This document shows, in pieces, positions 8,242-18,230 of a stretch of DNA of 33,184 nt. Source of the DNA: Gammaproteobacteria bacterium. Its GTDB lineage: Bacteria; Pseudomonadota; Gammaproteobacteria; Steroidobacterales; Steroidobacteraceae. The stretch covers positions 1-33,184 of the forward strand of contig VGUP01000012.1 of the NCBI GenBank assembly GCA_016874175.1. The letters run 5' to 3'. The position numbers and the translations under genes were made by a program. Under the pieces are notes generated by a model. It had not been told where the DNA came from and ran no database searches. It saw only the letters and a list, made by a program, of their open reading frames with translations. Each line of letters starts with the position of its first letter. The stretch's first letter is position 1.

Positions 8242-9216
8242 TCAGGGGATGAGCACAGTCGAGCCCGTGGTTTTACGGGCTTCGAGATCACGATGCGCCT
8301 GAGCGGCATCGGCGAGCGCATAGCGCTGACCGATATGCAGCTTGAATTTCTTTGACGACAGCGCACTGAACAAGGCCTTGGCCGCAGCATCGAGATCCGC
8401 TCGCTGCGCGATATAGGCAAAGAGCGATGGCCGCGTCAGAAACAACGAGCCGCGCTTCGACAGCTCGAGCGGCGAGATCGCGGGCGGCGGCCCCGAGGCA
8501 TTGCCGTAGGTCACCATCATGCCGAGCGGCGCCAGGCAGTCGAGCGAATCCATGAAAGTATCTTTGCCGACCGAGTCGTAGACGACCTTGACGCCCGTGC
8601 CCTTGGTAAGCGCACGAACCGACTCGACGATCTTGTCGCGGCCCACGACGAGCACATACTTGCAACCGCTTTTTTTGGCGAGTGCGGCCTTGGCCTCGCT
8701 GCCGACTACGCCGATCACCTTGGCACCCAAGGCTTTGGCCCATTGACAAAGAATAAGACCGACGCCGCCGACGGCGGCATGCACCAAAATCCAGTCACCG
8801 CTTTGCACGCGGTAGGTGCGCCGCAGCAGATATTCGGCGGTGAGGCCTTTGAGCATGAGCGCTGCCGCCTGCTCATCGCTAACACCGCGCGGCAACTTGA
8901 CGAGTCGCGAGGCTGGCAGATTGCGCAGCTCGCAGTAACTGCCAGGCACGGTGTGTACATAGGTCACGCGATCACCCAGTCGAAAATCTTTGACCTTGCG
9001 GCCGACGGCGGTGACGACCCCGGCAGCCTCGCGACCGAGACTGCCCGGAAAGGGCATCGGATAGAGCCCGGTGCGGTCGTATACGTCGATGTAGTTGAGA
9101 CCAATGGCGGTATGACGCAACTGCACTTCACCCTCGGCAGGCGCAGCAGTTTCGAGATCTTCGTAGCGCATTTTTTCGGGCCCGCCGGCCCAATGAATGC
9201 GGATGGCCTTCCCCAT
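8242..9216 (-). CDS. qor: NADPH:quinone reductase, zinc-independent MDR family
   Basis: The 324-residue protein is colinear with E. coli QorA: IGLNYIDVYDRTGLYPMPFP, GREAAGVVTAVG, GDRVTYV, AALMLKGLTAEYLLRRTY, the nucleotide-binding AAVGGVGLILCQWAKALGAK, VVYDSVGKDTF, LGMMVTYGNASG and GSLFLTRPSLFAYI. It lacks the structural-zinc Cys cluster of alcohol dehydrogenases, as expected for Qor. It transfers electrons from NADPH to quinones or enones in the cytosol. It starts 22 bases after the P-II stop on the same strand with no strong ribosome site of its own, so it may be read from the P-II promoter. Confidence 0.93.
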   Translation of the reverse strand: MGKAIRIHWAGGPEKMRYEDLETAAPAEGEVQLRHTAIGLNYIDVYDRTGLYPMPFPGSLGREAAGVVTAVGRKVKDFRLGDRVTYVHTVPGSYCELRNLPASRLVKLPRGVSDEQAAALMLKGLTAEYLLRRTYRVQSGDWILVHAAVGGVGLILCQWAKALGAKVIGVVGSEAKAALAKKSGCKYVLVVGRDKIVESVRALTKGTGVKVVYDSVGKDTFMDSLDCLAPLGMMVTYGNASGPPPAISPLELSKRGSLFLTRPSLFAYIAQRADLDAAAKALFSALSSKKFKLHIGQRYALADAAQAHRDLEARKTTGSTVLIP

Positions 9217-9238
9217 GACTCAATAAGCCTGTATCAAC

Positions 9239-10981
<1,743 letters not shown>

Positions 10982-11007
<26 letters not shown>

Positions 11008-12406
11008 TCAGATCGGGATAGGCGCCAAGCCGAAGAATGAGCAGCGCCGAGATCGCAAACATCGCGACATAAACCCAGAGCGCCGGCGTATGCGTGCCAA
11101 GCACGTCAAAGACGCGATTGGTGACGATGACCGCGGTGCCCGAACCCAGCGTCCATGAGGCGTACTGCCAACCGTAGTTCTCGCCATAGGCGCGATTGCC
11201 AAAGTAACGCGTGACCAGCACGGCGATGACATCGAGTTCGGCACCAGCGGCGAGCCCTATGCACACCGCAGCGACGAGCGCCGTCGTCCCGCTCGCATCG
11301 AGCGCGAGCATCGACACGCCAATGAGCGGGAAAGCCAAAATTGCCGAAGCGACTCGCGGCGCAAAAAATCGATCCATCAAGAAACCGGCAAATGCTCGGC
11401 CCACGATCAGCGCTAGCCCGAGCGCCGCCTGTACCGCAGCGGCCTGTTCGGGTTCGATGCCGCGGGCTCGCAGGATGGGAACGAGCGGAATCAGTACGCC
11501 ACCAATGCCGAAAGCGAGCGATAAAAACGCTACGAACATCAGCCAGAAATTTTTGGTACGCCGCGAGTCGGCCGCGCTGTAGCCCACCAGCGGCGGCGCG
11601 GTTACCACTGTCGCTGCAGCACGATCAGGCGCGACCAGATCCGGTGCAACGCCATCGAGGCCGAGGCCGACATCAGCGGGCGAGTCGCGCAGTTTCATGA
11701 AGACGATCGGCAGCGTGACCCCCAGCATCAGTACGCCGAGTCCGACATAAGCGCCACGCCAGCCGACCGTACCGATCAAATATTGCGAATAGGCCGACAA
11801 CACTGCACCTCCAATGCCGATGCCCGCCAATGCCGCGCCAAAGGCCTGGCCGCGCCGACGATCGAACCACGCGGCAATCACCCGCGAATAAGCGATCGAT
11901 GAAGTGCCTGCACCGATCAGCGGCATCAGCGCGAATACGGCGTAGAAGTGCAACAGGCTATCGCTCAACCAATAAAGCGAAATCATCGACGCAGCGACCA
12001 ACACCACACCGACGAGCGCCCAGCGTCGCACGCCCTGTCGATCAAACCATTTGCCAATGTAGAGCGACGACACCACGGTCACCACGGTGCCGATCAAGGT
12101 GACGATCGCGTATTCGGTCTGGCTCCAGCCGAATTCCTGCGTGATCGGTCCCTGGAATATGCCGATGGCAAACAGATTGACGGACGCGATGCCCGTAGCG
12201 AGACCGATCATGGTCGAGAACACGAGGCCACGCGTGCCCTGCGGCAGGGCTGCGAGCACTGCCGCCACGATCGCCAGCGCAATCACTGCGCCGCGGAAAA
12301 GGGGTGGTACGAAAAACACACCCACCAAACACACCGCCGCCAGCGCAACGAAGCGTCGATCGAGGTTCAGCGCTGCGTGCTCATCGGACGTATTCGCCTG
12401 CTGCAT
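10982..12406 (-). CDS. MFS transporter, monocarboxylate/oxalate-formate-like
   Basis: The 474-residue carrier starts at an ATG directly after a strong GGGGGAGC ribosome site. The MFS core begins near residue 60 (GLVFSTMIGLATGIASVNLF). It has the loop 2-3 signature region (IGKWFDRQGVRRWALVGVVL), the second-half start after a long polar loop (SRRTKNFWLMFVAFLSLAFG), and GRAFAGFLMDRFF as the matching loop 8-9 motif. Two extra hydrophobic segments (FVALAAVCLVGVFFVPPLF and GAVIALAIVAAVLAAL) precede the core, so 14 rather than 12 helices are likely. The pattern recalls the OFA/monocarboxylate group, but the substrate is unknown. The C-terminal codons overlap the convergent ferredoxin-reductase gene. 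Confidence 0.85.
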
Positions 12407-12473
12407 GCTCCCCCCAGCTGACCGCTGCGGCTCGGTACAATGCCGAAGCCCAAGCGATCATACCGGAGCCGAG

Positions 12474-13475
12474 ATGCGTATCACCTCAATCACGATGCTG
12501 CTCATTGCGTTCTCTTCCATCACGGTCGCGACCACGGCGTCGGCAGAGAAGCGAAAGAACATGGTTGCCATTGCCATTCACGGTGGTGCCGGCGTCATTC
12601 CACGCGATCAGCTCGGACCGGATGATGGCGCGAGCTACCGCGCCGGCCTCTCCGAGGCGCTCGATGCGGGCTATGCCGTGCTCGCAGCCGGCGGCAACAG
12701 TCTCGATGCGGTCACCACAGCCGTCCGTTTGCTCGAGGATAATCCGCTCTTCAATGCGGGCAAGGGCGCTGTGCTTGCTCATGACGGTTATGCCGAACTC
12801 GATGCCTCGATCATGGAGGGACGCACCCTCGCCGCCGGTGCCGTGACCGGCCTGCGCCACGTCAAAAATCCGATCGATCTTGCGCGCCGCGTCATGGAAA
12901 ACTCGCCGCATGTCTTTTTATCCGGCGCCGGCGCCGAAGAATTCGCGCTCACACAAGACCTGACGCTGGTACCCAACGAATACTTTGTAACTCCGACTCG
13001 CAAGCGCCAACTCGAGCGCGTGTTGCAAGGACGCGTCCAGGCGCGCAACGAGCTGCAGGGGCTGGGCACGGTCGGCGCGGTCGCGGTCGATGCGCAGGGC
13101 AATATCTCCGCAGCGACCTCGACGGGTGGCATGACCAACAAGCGTTGGGGCCGGATCGGCGACGCACCCGTCATCGGCGCAGGCACCTATGCCAATAACG
13201 CGAGCTGCGCAGTGTCGGCGACGGGCCACGGTGAGTATTTCATTCGCTCAGTCGTCGCCTACGACATTTGCGCGCTGGTCGAATACCGCGGCTGGACGCT
13301 CGAAAAAGCAGCCAAGGAAGTCGTCCACGGCAAGCTCATTCAGCGCGGTGGCGAGGGTGGCATCATCGCGGTCGACCCGCAAGGTAACGTGGCGATGCAG
13401 TTCAACAGCCCGGGGATGTTTCGCGGCATGCGCGACTCCGCAGGTCGCCGCGAAATCGCGATCTACGAAAAATAG
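12474..13475 (+). CDS. iaaA: Exported isoaspartyl peptidase / L-asparaginase (Ntn hydrolase)
   Basis: The 333-residue precursor has a signal peptide (MLLIAFSSITVATTASA, cleavage near 24) and then the plant-type asparaginase fold: AIAIHGGAGVI, NPLFNAGKGAVL, ELDASIMEGRTL. The autocleavage site is GTVGAVAVD, where Thr-199 becomes the N-terminal nucleophile of the beta subunit. ATSTGGMTNKRWGRIGDAPV and ATGHGEYFIR form the substrate pocket. It removes beta-aspartyl residues from dipeptides and hydrolyses asparagine, here probably in the periplasm. The start at 12474 was chosen for GGAG upstream and for the signal peptide; the longer frame upstream is antisense to the MFS gene. Its last 13 bases overlap the convergent gshA. 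Confidence 0.93.
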   Translation: MRITSITMLLIAFSSITVATTASAEKRKNMVAIAIHGGAGVIPRDQLGPDDGASYRAGLSEALDAGYAVLAAGGNSLDAVTTAVRLLEDNPLFNAGKGAVLAHDGYAELDASIMEGRTLAAGAVTGLRHVKNPIDLARRVMENSPHVFLSGAGAEEFALTQDLTLVPNEYFVTPTRKRQLERVLQGRVQARNELQGLGTVGAVAVDAQGNISAATSTGGMTNKRWGRIGDAPVIGAGTYANNASCAVSATGHGEYFIRSVVAYDICALVEYRGWTLEKAAKEVVHGKLIQRGGEGGIIAVDPQGNVAMQFNSPGMFRGMRDSAGRREIAIYEK

Positions 13476-15037
13476 CCGGCGAGAAACTCGGCAAAATCTT
13501 GCTGCGGCGCGCGCGCCATCGCCTCGGCGACAGTCAACGACTCGGCCGCTTCATCGGCGAATTCGCGTAGTCGCTGCTCGTTGGGCTGGTACAGATCAAG
13601 GAAATACGCCTTGTGCGCCGCCGACGTGCGCAGCGCCAGATCAAAGAATGACTCGCCAGTCTCGCGCAACTCGACGATCAGCCGCGCCGAGGGCGTGAGC
13701 GCAACGTCATCAAGCTTGGCCGCCTGCGCGGTGAGCGCTGCAGCATAGGGGCGCTGCGGATCGCCCTCGTCGAGCATCTCGCAAGCACCCTGCATCTGAT
13801 CAAGGATTTCGCGGGCCCATTCGAGCATGGGAACATTGCGCCCGTCGCGAACGAGCGTGAGCCCGGGCTCGCGTCCACGGCACGCCACCGTGACGTGATT
13901 GCGGTCGAGCGCCGCCTGCTCGGAAGTATCGATCAGCGGGCTGTCACGCATCAAACAAACCGCCAGAAAAGCCTCGACGAAACGCATCTTGCTCTGGTTG
14001 ACGCCCACCGGATCGAAGGCGCTGACATCGAGCGCACGCACTTCAACATATTCGACCCCGCCGCGGCGCAGGGCCTTGGTCGGTCGCTCGCCCGATCGCG
14101 CGACTCTCTTTGGTCGAATAAACGCGTAGTACTCGTTCTCGATCTGCAGCAAATTGGCATTGAGCTGCCGCCACTGCCCATCCACCTGCACACCGAGCCG
14201 TTCGTACTCGGGGTGCGGCTGACTGATGGCACGACTGAGATCGCCGACGTACTCTTCAAGACTGTTGACCGAGATCTCGAGTCCCGCTTGATTGCGATTG
14301 CGATAGCCGAGATCACTCATGCGCAACGAGGTCGCGTAGGGTTCCCAGGCCGTACCGCGACCGAACTCGGGCAATTGTTCACCACGTGCGCGCAAAAATG
14401 ATTTGCACACCGTCGGCGACACGCCAAATAAATAGAGGATAATCCAACCGTAACGACGGTAATTACGCAGCAGATTGAAATAGCTCTCGGAGACGAAATC
14501 CTGACCTTCGTCACGTGACTCGCGCGCAGCGGCCCAGATCGGCCACAAGCGCTCGGGAAACGAGTAGTTGAAATGCACGCCCGAGATGGCCTGCATCACG
14601 CGGCCGTAGCGGATGCCGAGACCCTCGCGATAAATCGTCTTCATACGCCCGACATTGGAAGGCCCGTATTGCGCGATCGGGATGCTCGCATCGCCATCCA
14701 CCACGCAGGGCATACTGGTCGCCCACAACAATTCGTCGCCAAGATGGCGATAGATGAACTGGTGCAGATCGCAAAGGTATTGCAAGAGCTCCCAGTTGGT
14801 GGTGAAGGTAGGCGTGACGAGCTCGATCAGGGCTTCCGAGTAATCGGTGGTGATGTGATCATTGGTCAGTGCCGAACCCAGTGCTTGCGGATGCAGTGTG
14901 GTCGCGATGCGACCTTCAGGATTCACCCGCAGCGACTCTTTCTCGACCCCACGCCGCCCGCCTTGCAGCACGCGCCGTTCACCACTATTGATGACGGCGG
15001 CCAGGCGTTTCTCGAAGACGCGGTCGATGCGACTCAC
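13463..15037 (-). CDS. gshA: Glutamate-cysteine ligase, gammaproteobacterial type
   Basis: The 524-residue protein has the length and motifs of E. coli-type GshA: RRGVEKESLRVNPEGRIA near the N-terminus, ITTDYSEALIELVTP, MPCVVDGDASIPIAQYG, SGVHFNYSFPERLW, YLFGVSPTVCKSFL, and YVEVRALDVSAFDPVGV. It makes gamma-glutamylcysteine from glutamate, cysteine and ATP, the rate-limiting step of glutathione synthesis, in the cytosol. The start is a GTG three bases after the stop of the DUF962 gene, with little ribosome site, so coupling to that gene is likely. The 3' end overlaps iaaA. Confidence 0.96.
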   Translation of the reverse strand: MSRIDRVFEKRLAAVINSGERRVLQGGRRGVEKESLRVNPEGRIATTLHPQALGSALTNDHITTDYSEALIELVTPTFTTNWELLQYLCDLHQFIYRHLGDELLWATSMPCVVDGDASIPIAQYGPSNVGRMKTIYREGLGIRYGRVMQAISGVHFNYSFPERLWPIWAAARESRDEGQDFVSESYFNLLRNYRRYGWIILYLFGVSPTVCKSFLRARGEQLPEFGRGTAWEPYATSLRMSDLGYRNRNQAGLEISVNSLEEYVGDLSRAISQPHPEYERLGVQVDGQWRQLNANLLQIENEYYAFIRPKRVARSGERPTKALRRGGVEYVEVRALDVSAFDPVGVNQSKMRFVEAFLAVCLMRDSPLIDTSEQAALDRNHVTVACRGREPGLTLVRDGRNVPMLEWAREILDQMQGACEMLDEGDPQRPYAAALTAQAAKLDDVALTPSARLIVELRETGESFFDLALRTSAAHKAYFLDLYQPNEQRLREFADEAAESLTVAEAMARAPQQDFAEFLAGYFS

Positions 15038-15040
15038 GGC

Positions 15041-15340
15041 TTACCAGAGAATACGGCCCGTGAAAACATCACGGGCCATGGCGAAATCGCCGCGCAGACT
15101 GAAGAGTGGATATTTGAAGATGGCCGGGGTGTTCCGTTCGAAAAAATAATGCCCGACCCAGGCCAGCGCATAACCGGTGACCAGACCGCTGAGCAGCAAC
15201 CACGGGTTGCCCGTCAAAAAAACCAGCAGTAACTGCGCGACGGTAAGAGTTGTGCCGACCACGTGCAGGCGACGCGAGGTCCGACTCGCGTGCTCGCCGA
15301 GATAAAACGGGTAAAACTCCTCGAAGGTCCTGAAGGGCAT
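15041..15340 (-). CDS. DUF962 / Mpo1-like membrane protein
   Basis: The 99-residue protein fits the DUF962 family: an opening FEEFYPFYLGEHASRTSRRLHVVGT, with conserved His residues, two hydrophobic segments (LLLVFLTGNPWLLLSGLVTGY), then AWVGHYFFERNTPAIFKYPL. Yeast Mpo1 of this family is an Fe(II) dioxygenase acting on 2-hydroxy fatty acids in alpha-oxidation; bacterial members are mostly untested. It sits three bases upstream of gshA in the same direction. The 141-base gap on its right, shared with the divergent lipoprotein gene, holds GC-rich palindromic sequence (15350-15395) and no clear promoter that I can name. Confidence 0.9.
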   Translation of the reverse strand: MPFRTFEEFYPFYLGEHASRTSRRLHVVGTTLTVAQLLLVFLTGNPWLLLSGLVTGYALAWVGHYFFERNTPAIFKYPLFSLRGDFAMARDVFTGRILW

Positions 15341-15481
15341 CGCGCCTCTCGCTGGCCTGCCCGCGGGCCGCGCTGCCGCGGCCCCGTTGTTCCGGACGGC
15401 CTAATAAGGCATCTTGCCGTGCTGGCCAAAGGGATTTCAAGGCTAAACGTGTTACGAAACCAGAAACGGAGATTGTGCTTC

Positions 15482-16927
15482 ATGATCGATCTGTCTTCGA
15501 CCCACTGGCCTCGTGCGCTGCTCGCGGGAGTCATGGTCACGCTGACCGCGTGTTCGACCACCGCCACGGTAGCGCCGCCCGCCGCTCGCGAACGCTCCGT
15601 GATTGCGCCGGCAACACCCACACCTTATCCCTCGACCTACAAGCCGGCAGCTTCGGTGCCAACGCTGATTCGCGGCGCGACCGTGTTGATCGGTAACGGC
15701 GAGCGACTCGATGACGTCGATGTCTTGATGAGCAATGGCAAGATCACTGCGGTCGGGCGCACGCTCGAAGTACCGACGGGCGCAGTCGTGATCGACGGCC
15801 GCGGCAAGTGGGTCACGCCAGGGCTCATCGATGTGCACTCGCATCTCGGTGTCTATCCTTCGCCCGGCGTCGAAGCACACTCCGACGGTAACGAGGCCAC
15901 GTCCCCCTCCACGCCCAATGTGTGGGCTGAACATTCGATTTGGCCACAGGATCCGGGCTTCGAGGCTGCGCTCGAAGGCGGCATTACCACGCTGCATGTG
16001 CTGCCGGGCTCCGCCAACCTCTTTGGCGGTCGCTCGGTCAGTGTCAAAAATATTCATGCGGTCAGCTATCAGTCAATGAAATTCCCGGATGCACCGCACG
16101 GTCTCAAGATGGCCTGCGGCGAGAATCCCAAACGCGTTTACGGTAATCGTCGTCAGTTGCCCTCCACTCGCATGGGTAATGTCGCGGGCTGGCGTGCGCA
16201 ATGGATCGAAGCGCAGGAATACATGCGCGATTGGCGGCAGTACGAGGCGCGTAGCGCAGCTAGTGCCAAAGATTTGCGGCCACCGAAGCGCGATCTACGC
16301 CTTGAGACGCTCGCCGGCGTGTTGCGCGGCGAGATCCTCATCCAGCACCACTGCTATCGTGCTGACGAAATGGCGATCGTGATCGATATGGCACGCGAGT
16401 TCGGCTATCGCGTGAGCACCTTTCACCACGCCACCGAGGCCTACAAAATTTCCAACCTGCTCGCCGAAAACAATATTTGTGCTGCAGTGTGGGCTGACTG
16501 GTGGGGCTTCAAAATGGAGTCCTATGACGCGATCCCTGAGAACATGATTCTGGTCGATGCTGCGCCTGGTGGCTGCACGGTGGTGCATTCCGACTCGGCC
16601 GAGGGCATACAGCGGCTTAATCAAGAGGCGGCGAAAGGCATGGCCTTTGGCAAGCGCATGGGCATCGATATCAAACCTGAGCATGCCATTCGCTGGCTCA
16701 CGGCCAATGCCGCCAAGGCGATCGGCCTCGAAAAGCGCATCGGCACGCTCGAGAACGGCAAGATGGCTGATGTCGTTGTCTGGAATGGCAATCCTTTCAG
16801 CGTATATGCACTCACCGAACGAATCTATGTCGATGGCGCACTGCGCTTTGATCGCAGCGCGCCACGTAATTTGCCGGAATCCGATTTCCTGCTTGGCCAG
16901 CCTGCTGCGGCGGGGGTGATCCGATGA
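15482..16927 (+). CDS. Exported amidohydrolase, lipoprotein
   Basis: The 481-residue protein begins with a lipoprotein signal (ALLAGVMVTLTAC, lipobox LTAC), so it should be anchored in an envelope membrane. The amidohydrolase fold follows: an N-terminal beta-sandwich (TLIRGATVLIGNGERLDDVDV), the metal motif PGLIDVHSHLGVYPSPG with HxH, later His residues (QHHCYRADE, STFHHATEAYK) and VHSDSAEGIQRL with the catalytic Asp region, then GIDIKPEHAIRWLTANAAKAIGL and GTLENGKMADVVVWNGNPF. It likely hydrolyses a cyclic amide or peptide; imidazolonepropionase- and prolidase-like enzymes look similar, and the substrate is unknown. GGAG lies about 12 bases before the ATG. Its stop overlaps the next start (ATGA). 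Confidence 0.88.
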   Translation: MIDLSSTHWPRALLAGVMVTLTACSTTATVAPPAARERSVIAPATPTPYPSTYKPAASVPTLIRGATVLIGNGERLDDVDVLMSNGKITAVGRTLEVPTGAVVIDGRGKWVTPGLIDVHSHLGVYPSPGVEAHSDGNEATSPSTPNVWAEHSIWPQDPGFEAALEGGITTLHVLPGSANLFGGRSVSVKNIHAVSYQSMKFPDAPHGLKMACGENPKRVYGNRRQLPSTRMGNVAGWRAQWIEAQEYMRDWRQYEARSAASAKDLRPPKRDLRLETLAGVLRGEILIQHHCYRADEMAIVIDMAREFGYRVSTFHHATEAYKISNLLAENNICAAVWADWWGFKMESYDAIPENMILVDAAPGGCTVVHSDSAEGIQRLNQEAAKGMAFGKRMGIDIKPEHAIRWLTANAAKAIGLEKRIGTLENGKMADVVVWNGNPFSVYALTERIYVDGALRFDRSAPRNLPESDFLLGQPAAAGVIR

Positions 16928-18204
16928 AACTTCTTGCAACGCTATCTTTGCTCGGTGCCGCATTTGCGACCACGCTCGCAGCGCCGGTCGCGCTTACCGA
17001 TACTGGCGGCAGCTCACTGCTGGTGCGCAATGCCACGGTGTACACCATGACGCATGATGCTGCAGCGGCGCTGAATGGTACCGACGTCCTCGTACAGGAT
17101 GGACGAGTCACGGCGATTGGCACGGCACTGGCAGCCCCGGCTGGTACTCGCGTCATCGAGGCCAACGGTCGAGCCCTGACCCCGGGAATCTTTGGCGGTC
17201 TCGGCCACATCGGTCTCGAGGAAATCGGCCTCGAGCAATCGACCGGTGACTACGCACAGCGACTCGGGCAGATGCGGCCGGAGTTCGACGTGACGCTCGC
17301 TTTCAATCCTGAGTCGATGTCGCTCGTAGTGCATCGCAGCAACGGCATCACTTTCAGCGTGCTCGCCCCTGCGGCGGCGCGCGGTGGCAGTCTGGTGGCG
17401 GGCCTTGGTGCGCCCATAGGACTCGATGGTTCGGCACCTGCACCCGCGCGCGCGATGTTCGTGGACTTGGGTGGTGACGCCAACGATTTATCGGGCGGTT
17501 CACGTGCGGCGCAGTTCATGCTGCTGCGTCAGGCCCTCGTCGAGGCGCGGGCACCTAACCTCGTGATGGTCCATCACGAGCGACTGCTTTCACTCTCGGG
17601 TCGACAGGTGCTGCTCGAGTTTCTCAAACGCAACAGTTTATTCGTGCTGCAAGTCGATCGCGCCATCGATATCCGTAATGCTCTGGCTTTCGCTCGTGAA
17701 GAGAAACTCAATGTCGCCATCCGCGGCGGTGCCGAAGCCTGGCGAGTTGCAACGGCGCTCGCCGCTGCACGGGTGCCGGTGATTCTCGATCCGCTCGACA
17801 ATCTGCCCGACAGTTTCGACAAGGTCGGGGCCACGCTCACCAATGCGGCGAGGTTGCGCGCTGCGGGCGTAACGGTTGCGATCTCCATCAACGACACCGA
17901 CGTCGATGATGCCGGCAAGACCCGTCAGGCCGCCGGCAATGCGGTCGCACACGGCATGCCGAAGTGGGATGCGATCGCTGCGGTCACTCGGGTGCCCGCT
18001 GAAATCTTTGGCGTAGCCGACCGCTTCGGCAGCATCGAGCGCGGTCGCACGGCTGATCTCGTGCTCTGGTCAGGCGACCCTCTCGAGGTGTCGAGTCTGC
18101 CGGATCTCGTGGTGACAGGCGGTCGCGTACAGACGCTCGAGTCGCGGCATACGGCCCTGCGCGATCGTCACTACGAGCGTGTCAAGGCTGGAATGGCCCG
18201 CTGA
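16924..18204 (+). CDS. Second exported amidohydrolase-fold protein, metal motif degenerate
   Basis: The 426-residue protein has a signal peptide (LLATLSLLGAAFATTLAA) and keeps the outer parts of the amidohydrolase fold: LLVRNATVYTMT, DVLVQDGRVTAIGTAL, and at the end FGSIERGRTADLVLWSGDPLE with VVTGGRVQ. At the place of PGLIDVHSH it reads TPGIFGGLGHIGLEEI, so the first His of HxH is gone. I find few His residues where metal ligands belong. It overlaps the first amidohydrolase gene by 4 bases (ATGA), so the two are made together. A non-catalytic partner forming a heteromer is a reasonable guess; an enzyme with different metal use is possible. Confidence 0.82.
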   Translation: MKLLATLSLLGAAFATTLAAPVALTDTGGSSLLVRNATVYTMTHDAAAALNGTDVLVQDGRVTAIGTALAAPAGTRVIEANGRALTPGIFGGLGHIGLEEIGLEQSTGDYAQRLGQMRPEFDVTLAFNPESMSLVVHRSNGITFSVLAPAAARGGSLVAGLGAPIGLDGSAPAPARAMFVDLGGDANDLSGGSRAAQFMLLRQALVEARAPNLVMVHHERLLSLSGRQVLLEFLKRNSLFVLQVDRAIDIRNALAFAREEKLNVAIRGGAEAWRVATALAAARVPVILDPLDNLPDSFDKVGATLTNAARLRAAGVTVAISINDTDVDDAGKTRQAAGNAVAHGMPKWDAIAAVTRVPAEIFGVADRFGSIERGRTADLVLWSGDPLEVSSLPDLVVTGGRVQTLESRHTALRDRHYERVKAGMAR

Positions 18205-18230
18205 GTAACTGACATTCTGAGCCTGAAAGC

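Noticed and set aside
12087-12473. N-terminal extension of the isoaspartyl peptidase
   Set aside because: It is antisense to the MFS gene, and the signal peptide begins at 12474.
15341-15481. Possible structured RNA in the GC-rich divergent gap before the lipoprotein gene
   Set aside because: Palindromes such as GCCTAATAAGGC and the CG-rich block are short, and no known riboswitch or promoter pattern is visible.
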